Part shown: piece by piece, positions 1 to 8,965 of the stretch
How the letters are laid out: each line of letters opens with the position of its first letter
Numbering within the stretch: the stretch's first letter is position 1
Notes under the pieces: generated by a model
What the model saw: only the letters and a program-made list of their open reading frames with translations
Databases searched by the model: none
What the model was told of the DNA's origin: nothing
Position numbers and translations under genes: made by a program
Source of the DNA: Thermococcus eurythermalis
GTDB lineage: Archaea > Methanobacteriota_B > Thermococci > Thermococcales > Thermococcaceae
Reading direction: 5' to 3'
DNA: 64,000 bases
NCBI RefSeq assembly: GCF_000769655.1
Contig: NZ_CP008887.1
Span: 1,860,001 to 1,924,000, forward strand

Positions 1-297
1 CGCTTTGGTGAGTATGCCGTCGTAAAGCCGACCGTAAAGGTCTTCCTGACGCTCAAGGGCTGGCTCACCGAGAATGGTCTAACGGAAGACTGGCACAGAA
101 TCCTTGGCTCATTTGTCGGCTACCTCGTGACTATGTTGCCCATTATAGTAGAGCACGAGGACAAGGAAACAGCCCTCTCCTATACGAAGCTTGTAGAAAG
201 CCTCGTTGAGGAAGCCTCTGAAAAGTTCAACAATGAATACTACGACGAGCTACTCACTCGGGTTCGGGAGTTCAGAAAGAAGATAGAAGAAGACTAA
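1..297 (+). CDS. C-terminal part of an unrecognised protein
   Basis: An open frame runs from the first base of the window to a TAA at 295-297, giving 98 residues without a start, so the gene begins outside the window. The fragment is mixed alpha-helical, rich in Glu, Lys and Tyr, and ends in a charged helix (RVREFRKKIEED). I recognise no domain. The stop overlaps by a few bases the stop of the convergent QueD-like gene. Confidence 0.6.
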   Translation, partial: RFGEYAVVKPTVKVFLTLKGWLTENGLTEDWHRILGSFVGYLVTMLPIIVEHEDKETALSYTKLVESLVEEASEKFNNEYYDELLTRVREFRKKIEED

Positions 298-749
298 CGC
301 TCAAGAACCACCTGGGCATAGCTCCTTGGGTCTTCCCACACTTTGACGAGGATTTTTTTCACGTTGTCCCCTGCCTTTTCTGCTATCCTTTCAGCAAACC
401 ACTCGGCTATGTACTCAGCCGTGACGTTGGGCTTGTTTAGGACTACAACTTCCTCCCCAGGGAGCTCAAGCCGTTTGCCGTTCTTTTCGACGACCACTCT
501 TCCCCCTCTTTTCTCTACAACCCAGTCCTCGCTTACGAGAATCCTGTGGTCAAGGAGTTTTATGAGCTTGCTGAGGTGGTTGAAGTCGAATATCATACCG
601 TTCTCGTTGATGTCGCCCCATATCTCCACGTCAACGTTGTAGGTGTGGCCATGTATGCGGAGGCACTTGCTGTCGTAGGGAAGGGCGAGGAAGTGCGAAC
701 TGTCGAAGTCCTTGTGCCAGCCTATCTTTCTCTCCACGACCCTGAACAT
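294..749 (-). CDS. 6-pyruvoyl-tetrahydropterin synthase / QueD family protein
   Basis: This 151-aa protein has the size and motifs of the PTPS/QueD fold. The zinc ligands are an early His (SSHF, near residue 19) and the HGH motif near residue 34, with the catalytic-type Cys four residues before it (KCLRIHGH). A C-terminal VWEDP segment supplies the pterin-anchoring Glu. Members convert 7,8-dihydroneopterin triphosphate to 6-carboxytetrahydropterin (archaeosine/queuosine route) or to pyruvoyl or hydroxymethyl pterins. The Cys argues against the PTPS-III variant, in which Glu replaces it. The start ATG at 749 has a GGTGAA ribosome site. MptA at 56.9-57.7 kb makes the upstream pterin. The exact substrate is inferred, not shown. 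Confidence 0.85.
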   Translation of the reverse strand: MFRVVERKIGWHKDFDSSHFLALPYDSKCLRIHGHTYNVDVEIWGDINENGMIFDFNHLSKLIKLLDHRILVSEDWVVEKRGGRVVVEKNGKRLELPGEEVVVLNKPNVTAEYIAEWFAERIAEKAGDNVKKILVKVWEDPRSYAQVVLER

Positions 750-821
750 GCTTTCACCGACCTGAAAGTTCTCCGTTAAGGTTATAACTCTAACTGGACA
801 AACCCGTTGAAGGTGCTAGAA

Positions 822-1175
822 ATGCCAAGAGGAGGGCCAGGATGGGGACGAGGACGGGGCAGAAGGCGGAAGATGAGAATGATAGGCTTCATTCCGCAGG
901 TTAGGCACTTCTATCCGGCCCTACCCCCTGTAGGACAACCAAAACCGCCGATTTTCATGACCTACGAGGAGTTTGAGGCCCTCAGGCTGGTTGATTATGA
1001 GGGACTCACTCAGGAGGAAGCGGGAAAGAGGATGGGAGTCTCAAGGGGAACCGTGTGGAGGGCATTGAGCTCGGCCAGAAAAAAGGTCGCCCAGATGCTC
1101 GTGGAGGGCAGGGAATTGATAATCCTGCCCCAAGGAAACGAGGCCCTAAAGGGCATCGACGAAGAAGGCCTGTAA
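822..1175 (+). CDS. DUF134 / UPF0251 family DNA-binding protein
   Basis: The 117-aa product starts MPRGGPGWGRGRGRRRKMR, a basic Gly/Arg tail, followed by the family stretch FMTYEEFEALRLVDYEGLTQ and a sigma-70 region-4-like helix-turn-helix (EEAGKRMGVSRGTVWRALSS). That order is typical of the UPF0251 family, whose members are small putative DNA-binding proteins often linked to metal or redox genes. I chose ATG 822 because GGTG at 812-815 is correctly spaced from it; an in-frame TTG 15 bases upstream lacks a site. It is divergent from the QueD-like gene and is followed by a long AT-rich gap. Confidence 0.8.
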   Translation: MPRGGPGWGRGRGRRRKMRMIGFIPQVRHFYPALPPVGQPKPPIFMTYEEFEALRLVDYEGLTQEEAGKRMGVSRGTVWRALSSARKKVAQMLVEGRELIILPQGNEALKGIDEEGL

Positions 1176-2744
1176 GGCCAGTATTCGTAAAAACATCTTT
1201 TCTAATCGAGTTATTGGCCAGTAGGAGGTATTTAACGGTTTTCTTAGTTTTAGGCACACCTAATTTTGTGCAAGATTTATCTCTCAATTTTTTCGGAGAT
1301 ATTTTACTAGAAAAAGTATTGAGAACCAAAAAGAACAAAAAAGTTTTTATAAGAACTTGTTGAAGTTGTTACGTAACTAATATGTAATTATAGTTTTTAA
1401 AACACAATTATTAAAAATTAATCAAAAAACAATTAACAATAGTTAAAACTCCAAAAAATATACCATTGAAACACATAATAACACATAAACTTACAATAAA
1501 AAACACCAACTTTTCTGGAGAGTATGCATTTCTGATCGATGCTACATTGCGAAGTAACAGATTCACATTTCGGTGGATCAGAGTCAAAAAGTAGCAATGA
1601 GCACAGTGTTGGGACCCGGACTGTTGAGGTTGCCCCTGTTTAGATTGAATTATATCCGCGCAACCTGTTGAAAAGCTTCAGTATGAGCATATGGCACTAC
1701 CCACAAGGCCTCTGAACCATAAGAAAGCACAGGAGTATGAGTAGAGTCAGTGAGATATCGTTTTGATGCTCCAAGAAGTCTAGTTACAATACTCATTACG
1801 AGACTAACAGCAGGGTACTGTCGACTGGTCACAGAACAAGAACTGGGAATTAAACAACAAGACCCCAAAGTGGATTCCAAACTAAGGGGTTGTCCAACGA
1901 CTTCCTGCGGGTGTAAGCTAAAAGATGAGCAGTCACATTAAAACCAGGTCTCCACAACGGAGTTAACTTTTGCCTAGCTTTCACATATACTGAAGCGATT
2001 GTAATGCACAGGTCTGTGCCCAAATTTTAGATATAATGTACCTTATATCTAAAAACAGCGGACAAAGATAAGCATTATCTTGGAAGAAGATGGATTCACA
2101 GGTGCCGCCCATTGAGGACAAACATTTAAGAAAACTCCATAATCCAGTGATGAGATAAGTACACCCCATAAAGTATAACACAGAAGGCGCCCAGATACCT
2201 ACGACTATTACAACTATTTCTGATGTCAATATCAAAGGTTGCAGAGGTAGGGATAATATGATAGATGACCCTGCGGCTCGATAGGCTTCTTCAAGTTGGC
2301 CAGTTTTTACTCGTGAAGTCCCGCTTCTTTACTCCAGAATCTAGTTACAATTAAAAGTAGTAGGTTGGGAAGGATTGTATCAATTAGGTCTCAAAACCAA
2401 GGCCATCTCGCAGGGAGTCAAACTCCGCGTGACCCAAGGCACTATGTGGTTGCAAAAATTACTTCTTACAATGGTTTAAAATCCAAAATTTCTACCATAC
2501 TTAAACATAATATTACAACTATCAATAAATGTATTAATTTATAAAACTATACAAAATTCATTTTAACAACTACTCAAAATCATACTATTAAAGAAAATTC
2601 TTATTTTCCAAAAATTAATCTTATTAGTGTAAATAAAAGCTATACAAGCTAAACGTAAAAATTTGCCCAAAAATCCGAGAGATAACTTCGACAAAAACTA
2701 CCAAGAAGAGAAGTATAAAGAGAAGAAAACAGCGAACCGGGACT
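1176..2744. other. 1.57-kb AT-rich region without intact genes
   Basis: Between the DUF134 gene and the purB stop no intact reading frame is convincing. Two very AT-rich stretches (about 1180-1500 and 2460-2700) flank a less AT-rich core (about 1510-2455). The core holds the decayed membrane gene listed separately. The flanks share a degenerate direct repeat (1441-1490 and 2474-2523), and a perfect GTTACGTAAC palindrome lies near 1370. I saw no tRNA, CRISPR repeats or origin-recognition boxes. The region contrasts sharply with the dense coding elsewhere and looks like a site of insertion and decay. Confidence 0.7.
1650..2328 (-). pseudogene. Decayed multi-spanning membrane protein gene
   Basis: Three overlapping fragments on the minus strand read like parts of one polytopic membrane protein in different frames. 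Fragment A (2328-1981) contains GQLEEAYRAAGSSII followed by two hydrophobic helices around IVVIVVGIWAPSVLYFMG. Fragment B (2026-1850) contains ASVYVKARQKLTPLWRPGF and ends NPLVWNPLWGLVV. Fragment C (1880-1650) contains SLVMSIVTRLLGASKRYL and ends AFQQVARI before a TAA. None has a plausible start or ribosome site. At least two frameshifts are needed to join them. The family is not recognised; a transporter or glycolipid-handling protein would fit the look of it. Confidence 0.5.
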
Positions 2745-4100
2745 TCACTGGCCTTCTTTCTCAATTTTGCTCCTTACCGAGGCTATTACGTTGTCAACTA
2801 TCTGGGGGGCAACGCCAATGTAGTTCTCAGGCCTTAGAGAAGCTAAGTCCTCATCACTAAGGTACTTCATGATTTCCTCACTCTCCTTCACGACATCGAG
2901 AAAGTCCCTTCCCTCTTTGAACGCCCTCATCGCAAGTTGCCTAACGAGCTCGTGCGCCTCCTGCCTGCCCATTCCCTTCTCGGTAAGTTTCAGCATCAGG
3001 GGCTCCGCCATTATGAGGTTCTTGGTCAGGTATAGGTTGCGCTCGATGTTCTCTGGGAAGAACTCCAACCCCTTAAGGACGCTGATTGTGACGCGGAGCA
3101 TCTCATCGAGAAGGACAAACGTCTCCGGCAGAATAACGCGCTCGACGGAGGAGTTCGTGAGGTCTCTTTCGTGCCACAGGGGGTTGTTCAGCAGGGCAGG
3201 GATGACATTCGAATAGATGACCCTTGCCAGCCCGCAGACCTTCTCAGTCCTTATAGGGTTCCGCTTGTGGGGCATCGTTGATGAGCCCACCTGCCTCTTG
3301 CCGAAGGGCTCGCTTACCTCAAGGATTTCCGTTCTCTGGAGGTTCCTTATCTCAAGGCCAATCTTGTCAAGGGTCGAGGCAACCAATGCCAGAAACATCA
3401 TGAGCTCCGCGTAGAGGTCCCTCGGGACGAGCTGGTTGGTTATCAGCGCGGGCTTGAGGCCGAGGTCTTCCATAACGAGCCTTTCAATCTCGAGGGCCTT
3501 CTCCCCGAAGGACGCAGCAGTTCCAACGGCACCGCGCATCTTGCCAACTAAAATGCGCTTCTTAAGTTCTTCAAGCCTGTCAATGTGCCTCTGAACCTCG
3601 TCGAGCCAGATGGCGAACTTCATGCCGTAGGTTGTCGGAACCGCGTGCTGTCCGTGGGTTCTTCCTATGCAGACGGTGTACTTGTGCTCCTCGGCGAGCT
3701 TCAGCAGGACGTCGCGGAGCTCTTTGAGATAGCGCTCTATCAGCTCAAGGCTCTCCTTTATGAGGAGTGCGTTCGCGGTGTCGATTATGTCGTTGGAGGT
3801 CGCGCCGAGGTGAACGTACTTCCCGTGCTCGCCACAGACCTCGCTTAGGGCCTTAACGACGGCCATTATATCGTGGTGTATCTCGGCCTCTATCTCCTTG
3901 ACGCGCTCCGGCTTCACCCATTCCGTGTTCGCCCTCTCAGAAATCACGCGGGCGCTCTCCTCTGGGATGTTGCCGAGCTTCGCGTGTGCCCTCGCCAGGG
4001 CCGCCTCAACGTCGAGAAGCTTCTGGAGCTTGTTCCTCTCGTCCCAGATGCTCCTCATTTCCTTACTTCCGTAGCGATAGTCAATGGGGTGAACCGCCAT
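2745..4100 (-). CDS. purB: Adenylosuccinate lyase
   Basis: The 451-aa protein matches the fumarase/aspartase superfamily, PurB branch. It catalyses two fumarate-releasing steps of purine synthesis: SAICAR to AICAR and adenylosuccinate to AMP. Visible motifs are the N-terminal SIWDERNK segment, the TSNDIIDTA region, GRTHGQHAVP (catalytic His) and the flexible signature loop GSSTMPHKRNPI. I placed the start at ATG 4100 (MAVHPIDYRYGS) because GGTGAT lies just upstream; a longer frame would add 18 residues with no ribosome site. The length is normal. It stands alone, downstream of the AT-rich gap, with a T/A-rich promoter-like run near 4125-4150. Confidence 0.95.
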   Translation of the reverse strand: MAVHPIDYRYGSKEMRSIWDERNKLQKLLDVEAALARAHAKLGNIPEESARVISERANTEWVKPERVKEIEAEIHHDIMAVVKALSEVCGEHGKYVHLGATSNDIIDTANALLIKESLELIERYLKELRDVLLKLAEEHKYTVCIGRTHGQHAVPTTYGMKFAIWLDEVQRHIDRLEELKKRILVGKMRGAVGTAASFGEKALEIERLVMEDLGLKPALITNQLVPRDLYAELMMFLALVASTLDKIGLEIRNLQRTEILEVSEPFGKRQVGSSTMPHKRNPIRTEKVCGLARVIYSNVIPALLNNPLWHERDLTNSSVERVILPETFVLLDEMLRVTISVLKGLEFFPENIERNLYLTKNLIMAEPLMLKLTEKGMGRQEAHELVRQLAMRAFKEGRDFLDVVKESEEIMKYLSDEDLASLRPENYIGVAPQIVDNVIASVRSKIEKEGQ

Positions 4101-4188
4101 TGTATCACCACACAGGTGTAAGTATTTGAGTTTAAAAAGGGTTTGATTTAACATTCTTGTGCCAAGAATGAAATGGAAAGCATAACGC

Positions 4189-5595
4189 TCACTTTACCAG
4201 CTTTCGAATCAGCTCCTCAGTTAGGTTTTTTCCGCATGCGTATCCCAGTTTTCTTTTTCTTGAGTAGCTTATCAAGATGCCCTTTCCGTGGTAGAATACG
4301 ATGTCATCGTCCCAAGCGTTTCTTTTTAACTCTTTAATTGCTTTTTCATTGAGTTCGCCTCTAAAGACTATGCAGATCCCGTCTTTACACTCCAAGGCTT
4401 CTGTTTTTTCTGGCCAAAGGAGGTTAAGCCTCAAGGCGTAGTTTAGAACTTCCTCCTGAAGCTCTACACTTGGGAGAACCCCCTTGGAGCGGTTGTGCTG
4501 TAGGATCATCATAAGCCCCCTTGTTAACGCCCACAGCGGCGGATCGTTGTGCTCGTAATCCGCACCGAGGTTAATGTACGGGTTCGCATAGAGGAATTCG
4601 GGAATCCTGCGCTTCCACATCATGAACTCGGCAATTCTCGTCAGTCTAATTATTCTGTTAGAGATAACCCTGTAATCCTCGGGCCATTTTATGTCGTTGC
4701 CCCACTTGAGGTTCACGCGTTTGAGCTTTCCAAGCCATACATCCTCGCTGAGCCTCGTCTTGAACAGGTCGTTCTCTTTCGCAAATTCGTGTGCCTTTAG
4801 AAAAATCTCGTAAGCTTCCTTTACGAGCTTAAACTTTCGCATGGCGAAGTTGTAAACTACCCCCTCGCTCAGGTTCCAGATTACCTCTTGAAGGGAGCCT
4901 ATTAAATCTTCAGCCTCTCCCCTCTCGATTTTTTCCCATTCTTCCTTTGCCCTCTCGTGGAACTTTTTGCCTTTCTCCCCGAATTCCTTCAGCGTTTTCT
5001 GATACTCCTCCCAGTAATCGGTCTCTTTAGGTTTGGGAAGCTTGTTCAACGCCTCCATGAGTTCTTCCGGAACATCATAACCCTGAGATTCAAGATACTT
5101 CTTGAGAGTGAGGAGAACTTGGCGAAAAATACCTTGTGTAGCTCTCGGAATAACCAAACTGCACAGTAAAGAAATCTCATCCTTTTGGATTGCTTTGGAG
5201 TGGAGTTTGCACAGAAGGCTCGCGATTCTAAAGTTGGTTTGAATAGCTGGATCATTCTCTAAAATACGATTTAAGTCAATGTTCACCTTTTTTGAGTACT
5301 CCATTACTTCCTTGAGATACGAGCATGCTTCAGTGAGGATCGAATCTCTGTTGTGAGTTCCCAACAGTATAATAGCAGGCCCAAGTTCTTTTCTAAGAGT
5401 TATCTCATCATTTCCAAAAAACCCGATAACCCCCCATGAAAACCCAGAGAGTATCTGCGGTAGTCGCTCTTTTAGTTGTTTTGCACTTTCTTCCTGGGAG
5501 AGTGGTTTTCCACTTATTACACTCCTCCCATTCTTTATGCCATCCCACATATTTTTAGCCAAGACGTAGTTCCCTGCGATAGAGAGGATATTCAT
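4189..5595 (-). CDS. Unrecognised 468-aa protein, second gene of a two-gene operon
   Basis: I do not recognise this family. The protein begins MNILSIAGNYVLAKNMWDGI, has no signal peptide and is largely alpha-helical. A highly charged Lys/Glu segment around residues 190-235 could be coiled coil. The C-terminal third is mixed, with CKDGICIVFRGELNEKA and DIVFYHGKGILISYSRKRK. The start ATG 5595 has a strong GGAGGTG site. It lies 20 bases downstream of the gene for a membrane-anchored protein, so the two are probably co-transcribed and may act together at the membrane. Codon use looks more AT-rich than in the neighbouring housekeeping genes, which suggests transfer or lineage-specific origin. Confidence 0.65.
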   Translation of the reverse strand: MNILSIAGNYVLAKNMWDGIKNGRSVISGKPLSQEESAKQLKERLPQILSGFSWGVIGFFGNDEITLRKELGPAIILLGTHNRDSILTEACSYLKEVMEYSKKVNIDLNRILENDPAIQTNFRIASLLCKLHSKAIQKDEISLLCSLVIPRATQGIFRQVLLTLKKYLESQGYDVPEELMEALNKLPKPKETDYWEEYQKTLKEFGEKGKKFHERAKEEWEKIERGEAEDLIGSLQEVIWNLSEGVVYNFAMRKFKLVKEAYEIFLKAHEFAKENDLFKTRLSEDVWLGKLKRVNLKWGNDIKWPEDYRVISNRIIRLTRIAEFMMWKRRIPEFLYANPYINLGADYEHNDPPLWALTRGLMMILQHNRSKGVLPSVELQEEVLNYALRLNLLWPEKTEALECKDGICIVFRGELNEKAIKELKRNAWDDDIVFYHGKGILISYSRKRKLGYACGKNLTEELIRKLVK

Positions 5596-5615
5596 TATCT
5601 ACACCTCCTTGGAAA

Positions 5616-6692
5616 CTACCCGTAGATAAATGCCACGTAAAGATTTGAGCCTTTCATTCTGTAAACGGAGACTATGCCCGGCTGGCCTTCCAGATTGCGG
5701 TTGTATCCATCCCGAATTAATGTGGTGACCCTGAAGACGGTGGTTCCTTTTGCTTCCCATTTGGTCAAATCTGAAGGGATCTTTGGAGGGATTTCTGTGC
5801 TTTTTACATAAATAAAATCAGGCCCTTTTGCGTTTGATCTCGGTGTTATGTTGAGGATGGAAGGGCCATATGCTTCGGGTTTTATTATTGCGAGATATGC
5901 TACGGCTTCTCCTGTTGCCCCAATGATGAACCTTATTCCCTTTAAAGCCGCTAATTCCCAGTTGCCTTCCTTCAAATTTTTCACGGTTGCATTGAGGGCA
6001 AGCCTACCGGAAGGCACTTTAGTGATAACATCAACTAGCTCCCCAACAGTGACCTTAAAGTCCTTTTTATGAACGAATTCTTTCACATAAATTCTTTTTG
6101 GAAGACCGCCTTGAAACTCTCTTTCATATATGTGAATCGTTTTTTCATCCTTCTTTCTCTCTTCAATGTAATTGTAGAAGTACTGGTAGGCACTATCGAG
6201 CTTTTCACGAACTTCATCGCTGATTTCGTCACCGTATACTGCATACGCGACGGTAATTGCAGCTGCTATTATCGCCATTGCAAGCAACGCATAAGGGCCG
6301 CTGAGGATAAAAGGACCTATGGAGAAAACCTCGAGAACACTGGAAAGGAGCGTGCCAACACTGAGGGGTTCCTTTAGAGAACTTACAGTGAATTCCTTTG
6401 TCATTTCGCTTTGTGGGGAATTCCCGGAGGAGACTTCGGAAACATTCACAACAACACCGTTCAAAAAGTCCTCTCTGCTGACGTGGCTTTCAATGAAGGC
6501 TTTAACCTCTTCAGGAGTTTTCAGTAGGGAGTTCTCGGCTATGGTTACCCTTGTTGGAACTCCGTAAATTTCGATTTCATATGTTTTAACCCCAGCGTTT
6601 GTCCCTTGCGTTGCTTCCCCCAAGGCAAGTGCTGGATTTACTATCAATCCAAATATTAAAACCGATATTAACAGTCCAATGATTCTTTTCAA
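5616..6692 (-). CDS. Unrecognised secreted or membrane-anchored protein
   Basis: This roughly 358-aa protein begins with a clear signal or anchor helix (KRIIGLLISVLIFGLIVNPALA) and has a second hydrophobic span near residues 130-155 (IGPFILSGPYALLAMAIIAAAITVAYAVYG). The rest is soluble. A long charged segment after the second span suggests a cytoplasmic or surface stalk. Start: GGTGAT at 6702-6697 favours TTG 6692; a GTG at 6701 is in frame but overlaps that site. It precedes the 468-aa unknown gene by 20 bases. No known domain was recognised, and both genes look thermococcal-specific. Confidence 0.65.
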   Translation of the reverse strand: MKRIIGLLISVLIFGLIVNPALALGEATQGTNAGVKTYEIEIYGVPTRVTIAENSLLKTPEEVKAFIESHVSREDFLNGVVVNVSEVSSGNSPQSEMTKEFTVSSLKEPLSVGTLLSSVLEVFSIGPFILSGPYALLAMAIIAAAITVAYAVYGDEISDEVREKLDSAYQYFYNYIEERKKDEKTIHIYEREFQGGLPKRIYVKEFVHKKDFKVTVGELVDVITKVPSGRLALNATVKNLKEGNWELAALKGIRFIIGATGEAVAYLAIIKPEAYGPSILNITPRSNAKGPDFIYVKSTEIPPKIPSDLTKWEAKGTTVFRVTTLIRDGYNRNLEGQPGIVSVYRMKGSNLYVAFIYG

Positions 6693-6906
6693 GTAAATCA
6701 CCGAATCGGCATGATATCATAGCTTTACAAGTTTTACCACTTAATCTACTTAACAAAGCTAAATAGACGTGGTTTTAATCGGCATCATTCCACTAAACCC
6801 CACTCAAAAATGCAGAAAGCTCCATGTTTCAGAGCTACATAAACCGAAAAGTATTTAACCCTATGCCCGCGATAGGCTGATGACAAAACTTCCGGAGGTG
6901 CCAGAA

Positions 6907-7182
6907 ATGGCTGAGGAGCACGTCGTCTACATCGGAAAGAAGCCGGTTATGAACTACGTCCTCGCCGTGATAACCCAGTTCAACGAGGGCGCTAAGGAGG
7001 TCAGCATCAAGGCTCGCGGTAGGGCTATCAGCAGGGCCGTTGACGTCGCCGAGATTGTCAGGAACAGGTTCCTCCCCGAGGTCAGGGTCAAGGAAATCAA
7101 GATAGGCACCGAGGAGCTCCCGACTGCCGACGGCAGGACCGCCAACACCTCGACCATCGAGATTATCCTCGAGAAGCCGTGA
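6907..7182 (+). CDS. albA: DNA/RNA-binding protein Alba
   Basis: The 91-aa protein carries the Alba signature: [44 protein letters not shown], including the conserved Lys in IGKKPV that contacts nucleic acid, then NRFLPEV and the beta-hairpin [13 protein letters not shown]. Alba dimers coat chromosomal DNA and RNA and help organise the nucleoid. The start at ATG 6907 follows GGAGGTG at 6894-6900; an upstream in-frame ATG at 6880 overlaps the probable transcription start. A TATA-like gtatttaac near 6851 stands about 30 bases ahead. Single gene, normal length. Confidence 0.96.
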   Translation: MAEEHVVYIGKKPVMNYVLAVITQFNEGAKEVSIKARGRAISRAVDVAEIVRNRFLPEVRVKEIKIGTEELPTADGRTANTSTIEIILEKP

Positions 7183-7267
7183 ATTTGACCCCTTTCCTTT
7201 TCCTTAGGGTTTCTTCTAGGGAAGTAAAGCTTAATAGCACCGTCTCGTACCCCTTCTGGTGGGCCCG

Positions 7268-7819
7268 TTGGAGTATGAGACCATAGACGTTACCGATGAG
7301 CGGGTTCGAGAACTCGCACAGGTTCTCGCCAACGAAAGAGCGATGGCCATTCTGAGGCTTCTCCGCGAGCGCGAGTTCTCGATGAGCGAGATTGCGAAGG
7401 AGCTCGACATGCCAATATCCACAGTTTCATACCATCTTGATAAGCTACTCCGCGTGGGGCTGGTTGAGGTCTCCGGTAAGAAGTACGGGAAAAGACTGCA
7501 GGAGGTAAAGCTCTACAGGGCTTCAAGCAGGCCGATTCTTCTGCTGCCCAGGCCCGCGGGGGAGAGGCCCTCAACTCTGGACAGGCTGAAGGTGATAACC
7601 CTCTCAGTAGCGACGGGGCTTTCGGTCATCGTTTACTGGCTCTCGGAAAGATATCTTGGGTCCCAGAGGGGTTTTTCAGCGCAATCGGAGCCCATAAAAA
7701 TACTCTCTTCAGAAACCACTAGACAGACAGCGTCGTCAGGCTATCTCCCTGTTCTCCTGGCTGTGATAGTCTTTGCAATCGTCGTGTCCGCGGGGTGGCT
7801 CCTTAGGAAACGTTTTTAA
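7268..7819 (+). CDS. Membrane-anchored ArsR-type winged-helix regulator
   Basis: The N-terminal 80 residues form a winged-helix domain (LANERAMAILRLLREREFSMSEIAKEL, then STVSYHLDKLLRVGLVEVSG). A second half follows with two hydrophobic spans, one near VITLSVATGLSVIVYWL and one near the C-terminus (LPVLLAVIVFAIVVSAGWLL), separated by a Ser/Thr-rich linker. It is probably a one-component regulator tethered to the membrane. TTG 7268 is the likely start, because GGTG at 7258-7261 is well spaced; a GTG at 7259 lies inside that site. It ends 38 bases before the CBS gene. Confidence 0.75.
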   Translation: MEYETIDVTDERVRELAQVLANERAMAILRLLREREFSMSEIAKELDMPISTVSYHLDKLLRVGLVEVSGKKYGKRLQEVKLYRASSRPILLLPRPAGERPSTLDRLKVITLSVATGLSVIVYWLSERYLGSQRGFSAQSEPIKILSSETTRQTASSGYLPVLLAVIVFAIVVSAGWLLRKRF

Positions 7820-7857
7820 GAAACTCAAATCAACCCCCAACCAAGAGGTGAGTGCCA

Positions 7858-8382
7858 ATGATGACCGTAGGGCAGGTTGTCAAGAGAAAAGCAGTGATTG
7901 TAAAACCCGACGACACCATCGAGAGGGTCGCCAGAATACTCTCAAGGCACAAGGTTGGAAGCGCAGTCGTCGTTGAAAACGACGAGATAGTCGGTGTCAT
8001 CACTGACCGCGACATCCTTGACAAGGTCGTTGCTAAGGGCCGGGACCCTAAGACCGTCAAGGTCCGAGAGGTCATGACAAAGAATCCGATAACCATCGAA
8101 GACGACTACGACATAAGCGACGCAATCGACAAGATGATGGAGAAGGGCATCAGGAGGCTCCTCGTCACCAGGCTCGGGAAGCCCCTCGGTTTTGTAACTG
8201 CCGCAGACCTGCTCGCCGCCCTCAACAGCATGAACAACGAGGAGGAGCAGGAAGCCGTCGAGGAGACTGATGTCTACGGCATCTGTGAGATCTGCGGTCA
8301 GTACGGCCCCCTCTACAAGGTTTACATTGAAGGCCAGGAAAAGTGGGTCTGTGAGGCCTGCAAGGACGAGCTCAACCTTTAA
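7858..8382 (+). CDS. Two-CBS-domain protein with C-terminal zinc ribbon
   Basis: Two CBS motifs fill residues about 1-120 (DTIERVARILSRHKVGSAVVV...GVITDRDIL, and YDISDAIDKMMEKGIRRLLV...GFVTAADLL). A short zinc-ribbon tail follows, CEICGQYGPLY and CEAC. CBS pairs usually bind adenosyl ligands and act as energy sensors, and the zinc tail suggests a nucleic-acid or protein partner. ATG 7858 is chosen because GAGGTG at 7845-7850 is seven bases upstream. The stop overlaps by four bases the stop of the convergent NTPase gene. Confidence 0.85.
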   Translation: MMTVGQVVKRKAVIVKPDDTIERVARILSRHKVGSAVVVENDEIVGVITDRDILDKVVAKGRDPKTVKVREVMTKNPITIEDDYDISDAIDKMMEKGIRRLLVTRLGKPLGFVTAADLLAALNSMNNEEEQEAVEETDVYGICEICGQYGPLYKVYIEGQEKWVCEACKDELNL

Positions 8383-8909
8383 CCCCTCAGCCCCCTCATT
8401 ATCTCGTCCAGGATTATTCCGAACTCTCTATTTCTATTCTCCACGCTAAGGACGTGGAACTTTCCGAGCGGCCTGAACCTGTCCGCCATTCTCCTGTGCA
8501 CTGTGGCGAGGAGATGTCTGTCCGACTTCAGGGCCTCGCCCACCGCCCGGACAAACTCATCGCTCTTGTACTCCATGGGCCCGATTTCATCTATGACAAT
8601 GAGGTCTGCCTCAACGAGGGCGCGCCTTATAGCAGAAACACCTACCCTCTCAAGCTCGTCAACATGGACGACGTACTTTCCGAAGGGAACACCCGGAAGG
8701 TGAGAAGTCCCGCGGAGGCTCGCGAGGGTGCCTTCTTCTCCAGTGTCGAGGGCGAGGATTTTAAAGCCCACACGCCTTCCGCCTCTCCTCACCTCTTTCG
8801 TCATCATGCCTCCAACGATGTAGCCCCATCTCTCGACTTCCCTTGCCACCCTCTCCACGAGGGTCGTCTTCCCGACTCCAGCTGGGCCCGTTACAAAAAC
8901 CCTGACCAT
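8379..8909 (-). CDS. THEP1-type nucleoside-triphosphatase
   Basis: This 176-aa P-loop NTPase has Walker A GPAGVGKTT at residues 8-16, the family motif GGMMTKEVRRGGRRVGF, and Walker B LIVIDEIGPMEYKS near residue 105. This is the pattern of THEP1, a small hyperthermophile enzyme that hydrolyses ATP, GTP and other NTPs; its cellular role is unsettled. GGTGAT precedes the ATG. It is convergent with the CBS gene and divergent from the MtnA-like gene, with about 55 bases between the two start codons. Confidence 0.88.
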   Translation of the reverse strand: MVRVFVTGPAGVGKTTLVERVAREVERWGYIVGGMMTKEVRRGGRRVGFKILALDTGEEGTLASLRGTSHLPGVPFGKYVVHVDELERVGVSAIRRALVEADLIVIDEIGPMEYKSDEFVRAVGEALKSDRHLLATVHRRMADRFRPLGKFHVLSVENRNREFGIILDEIMRGLRG

Positions 8910-8965
8910 TTTCCATCACCGAAGGAGCTTTAAGTTCCTCCCTTAAACCCTTTGGGGTGATCGCC

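Noticed and set aside
1176-2744. Replication origin in the AT-rich gap
   Set aside because: No Cdc6/Orc1 gene is adjacent and no origin-recognition-box repeats were seen; decayed coding sequence explains the core.
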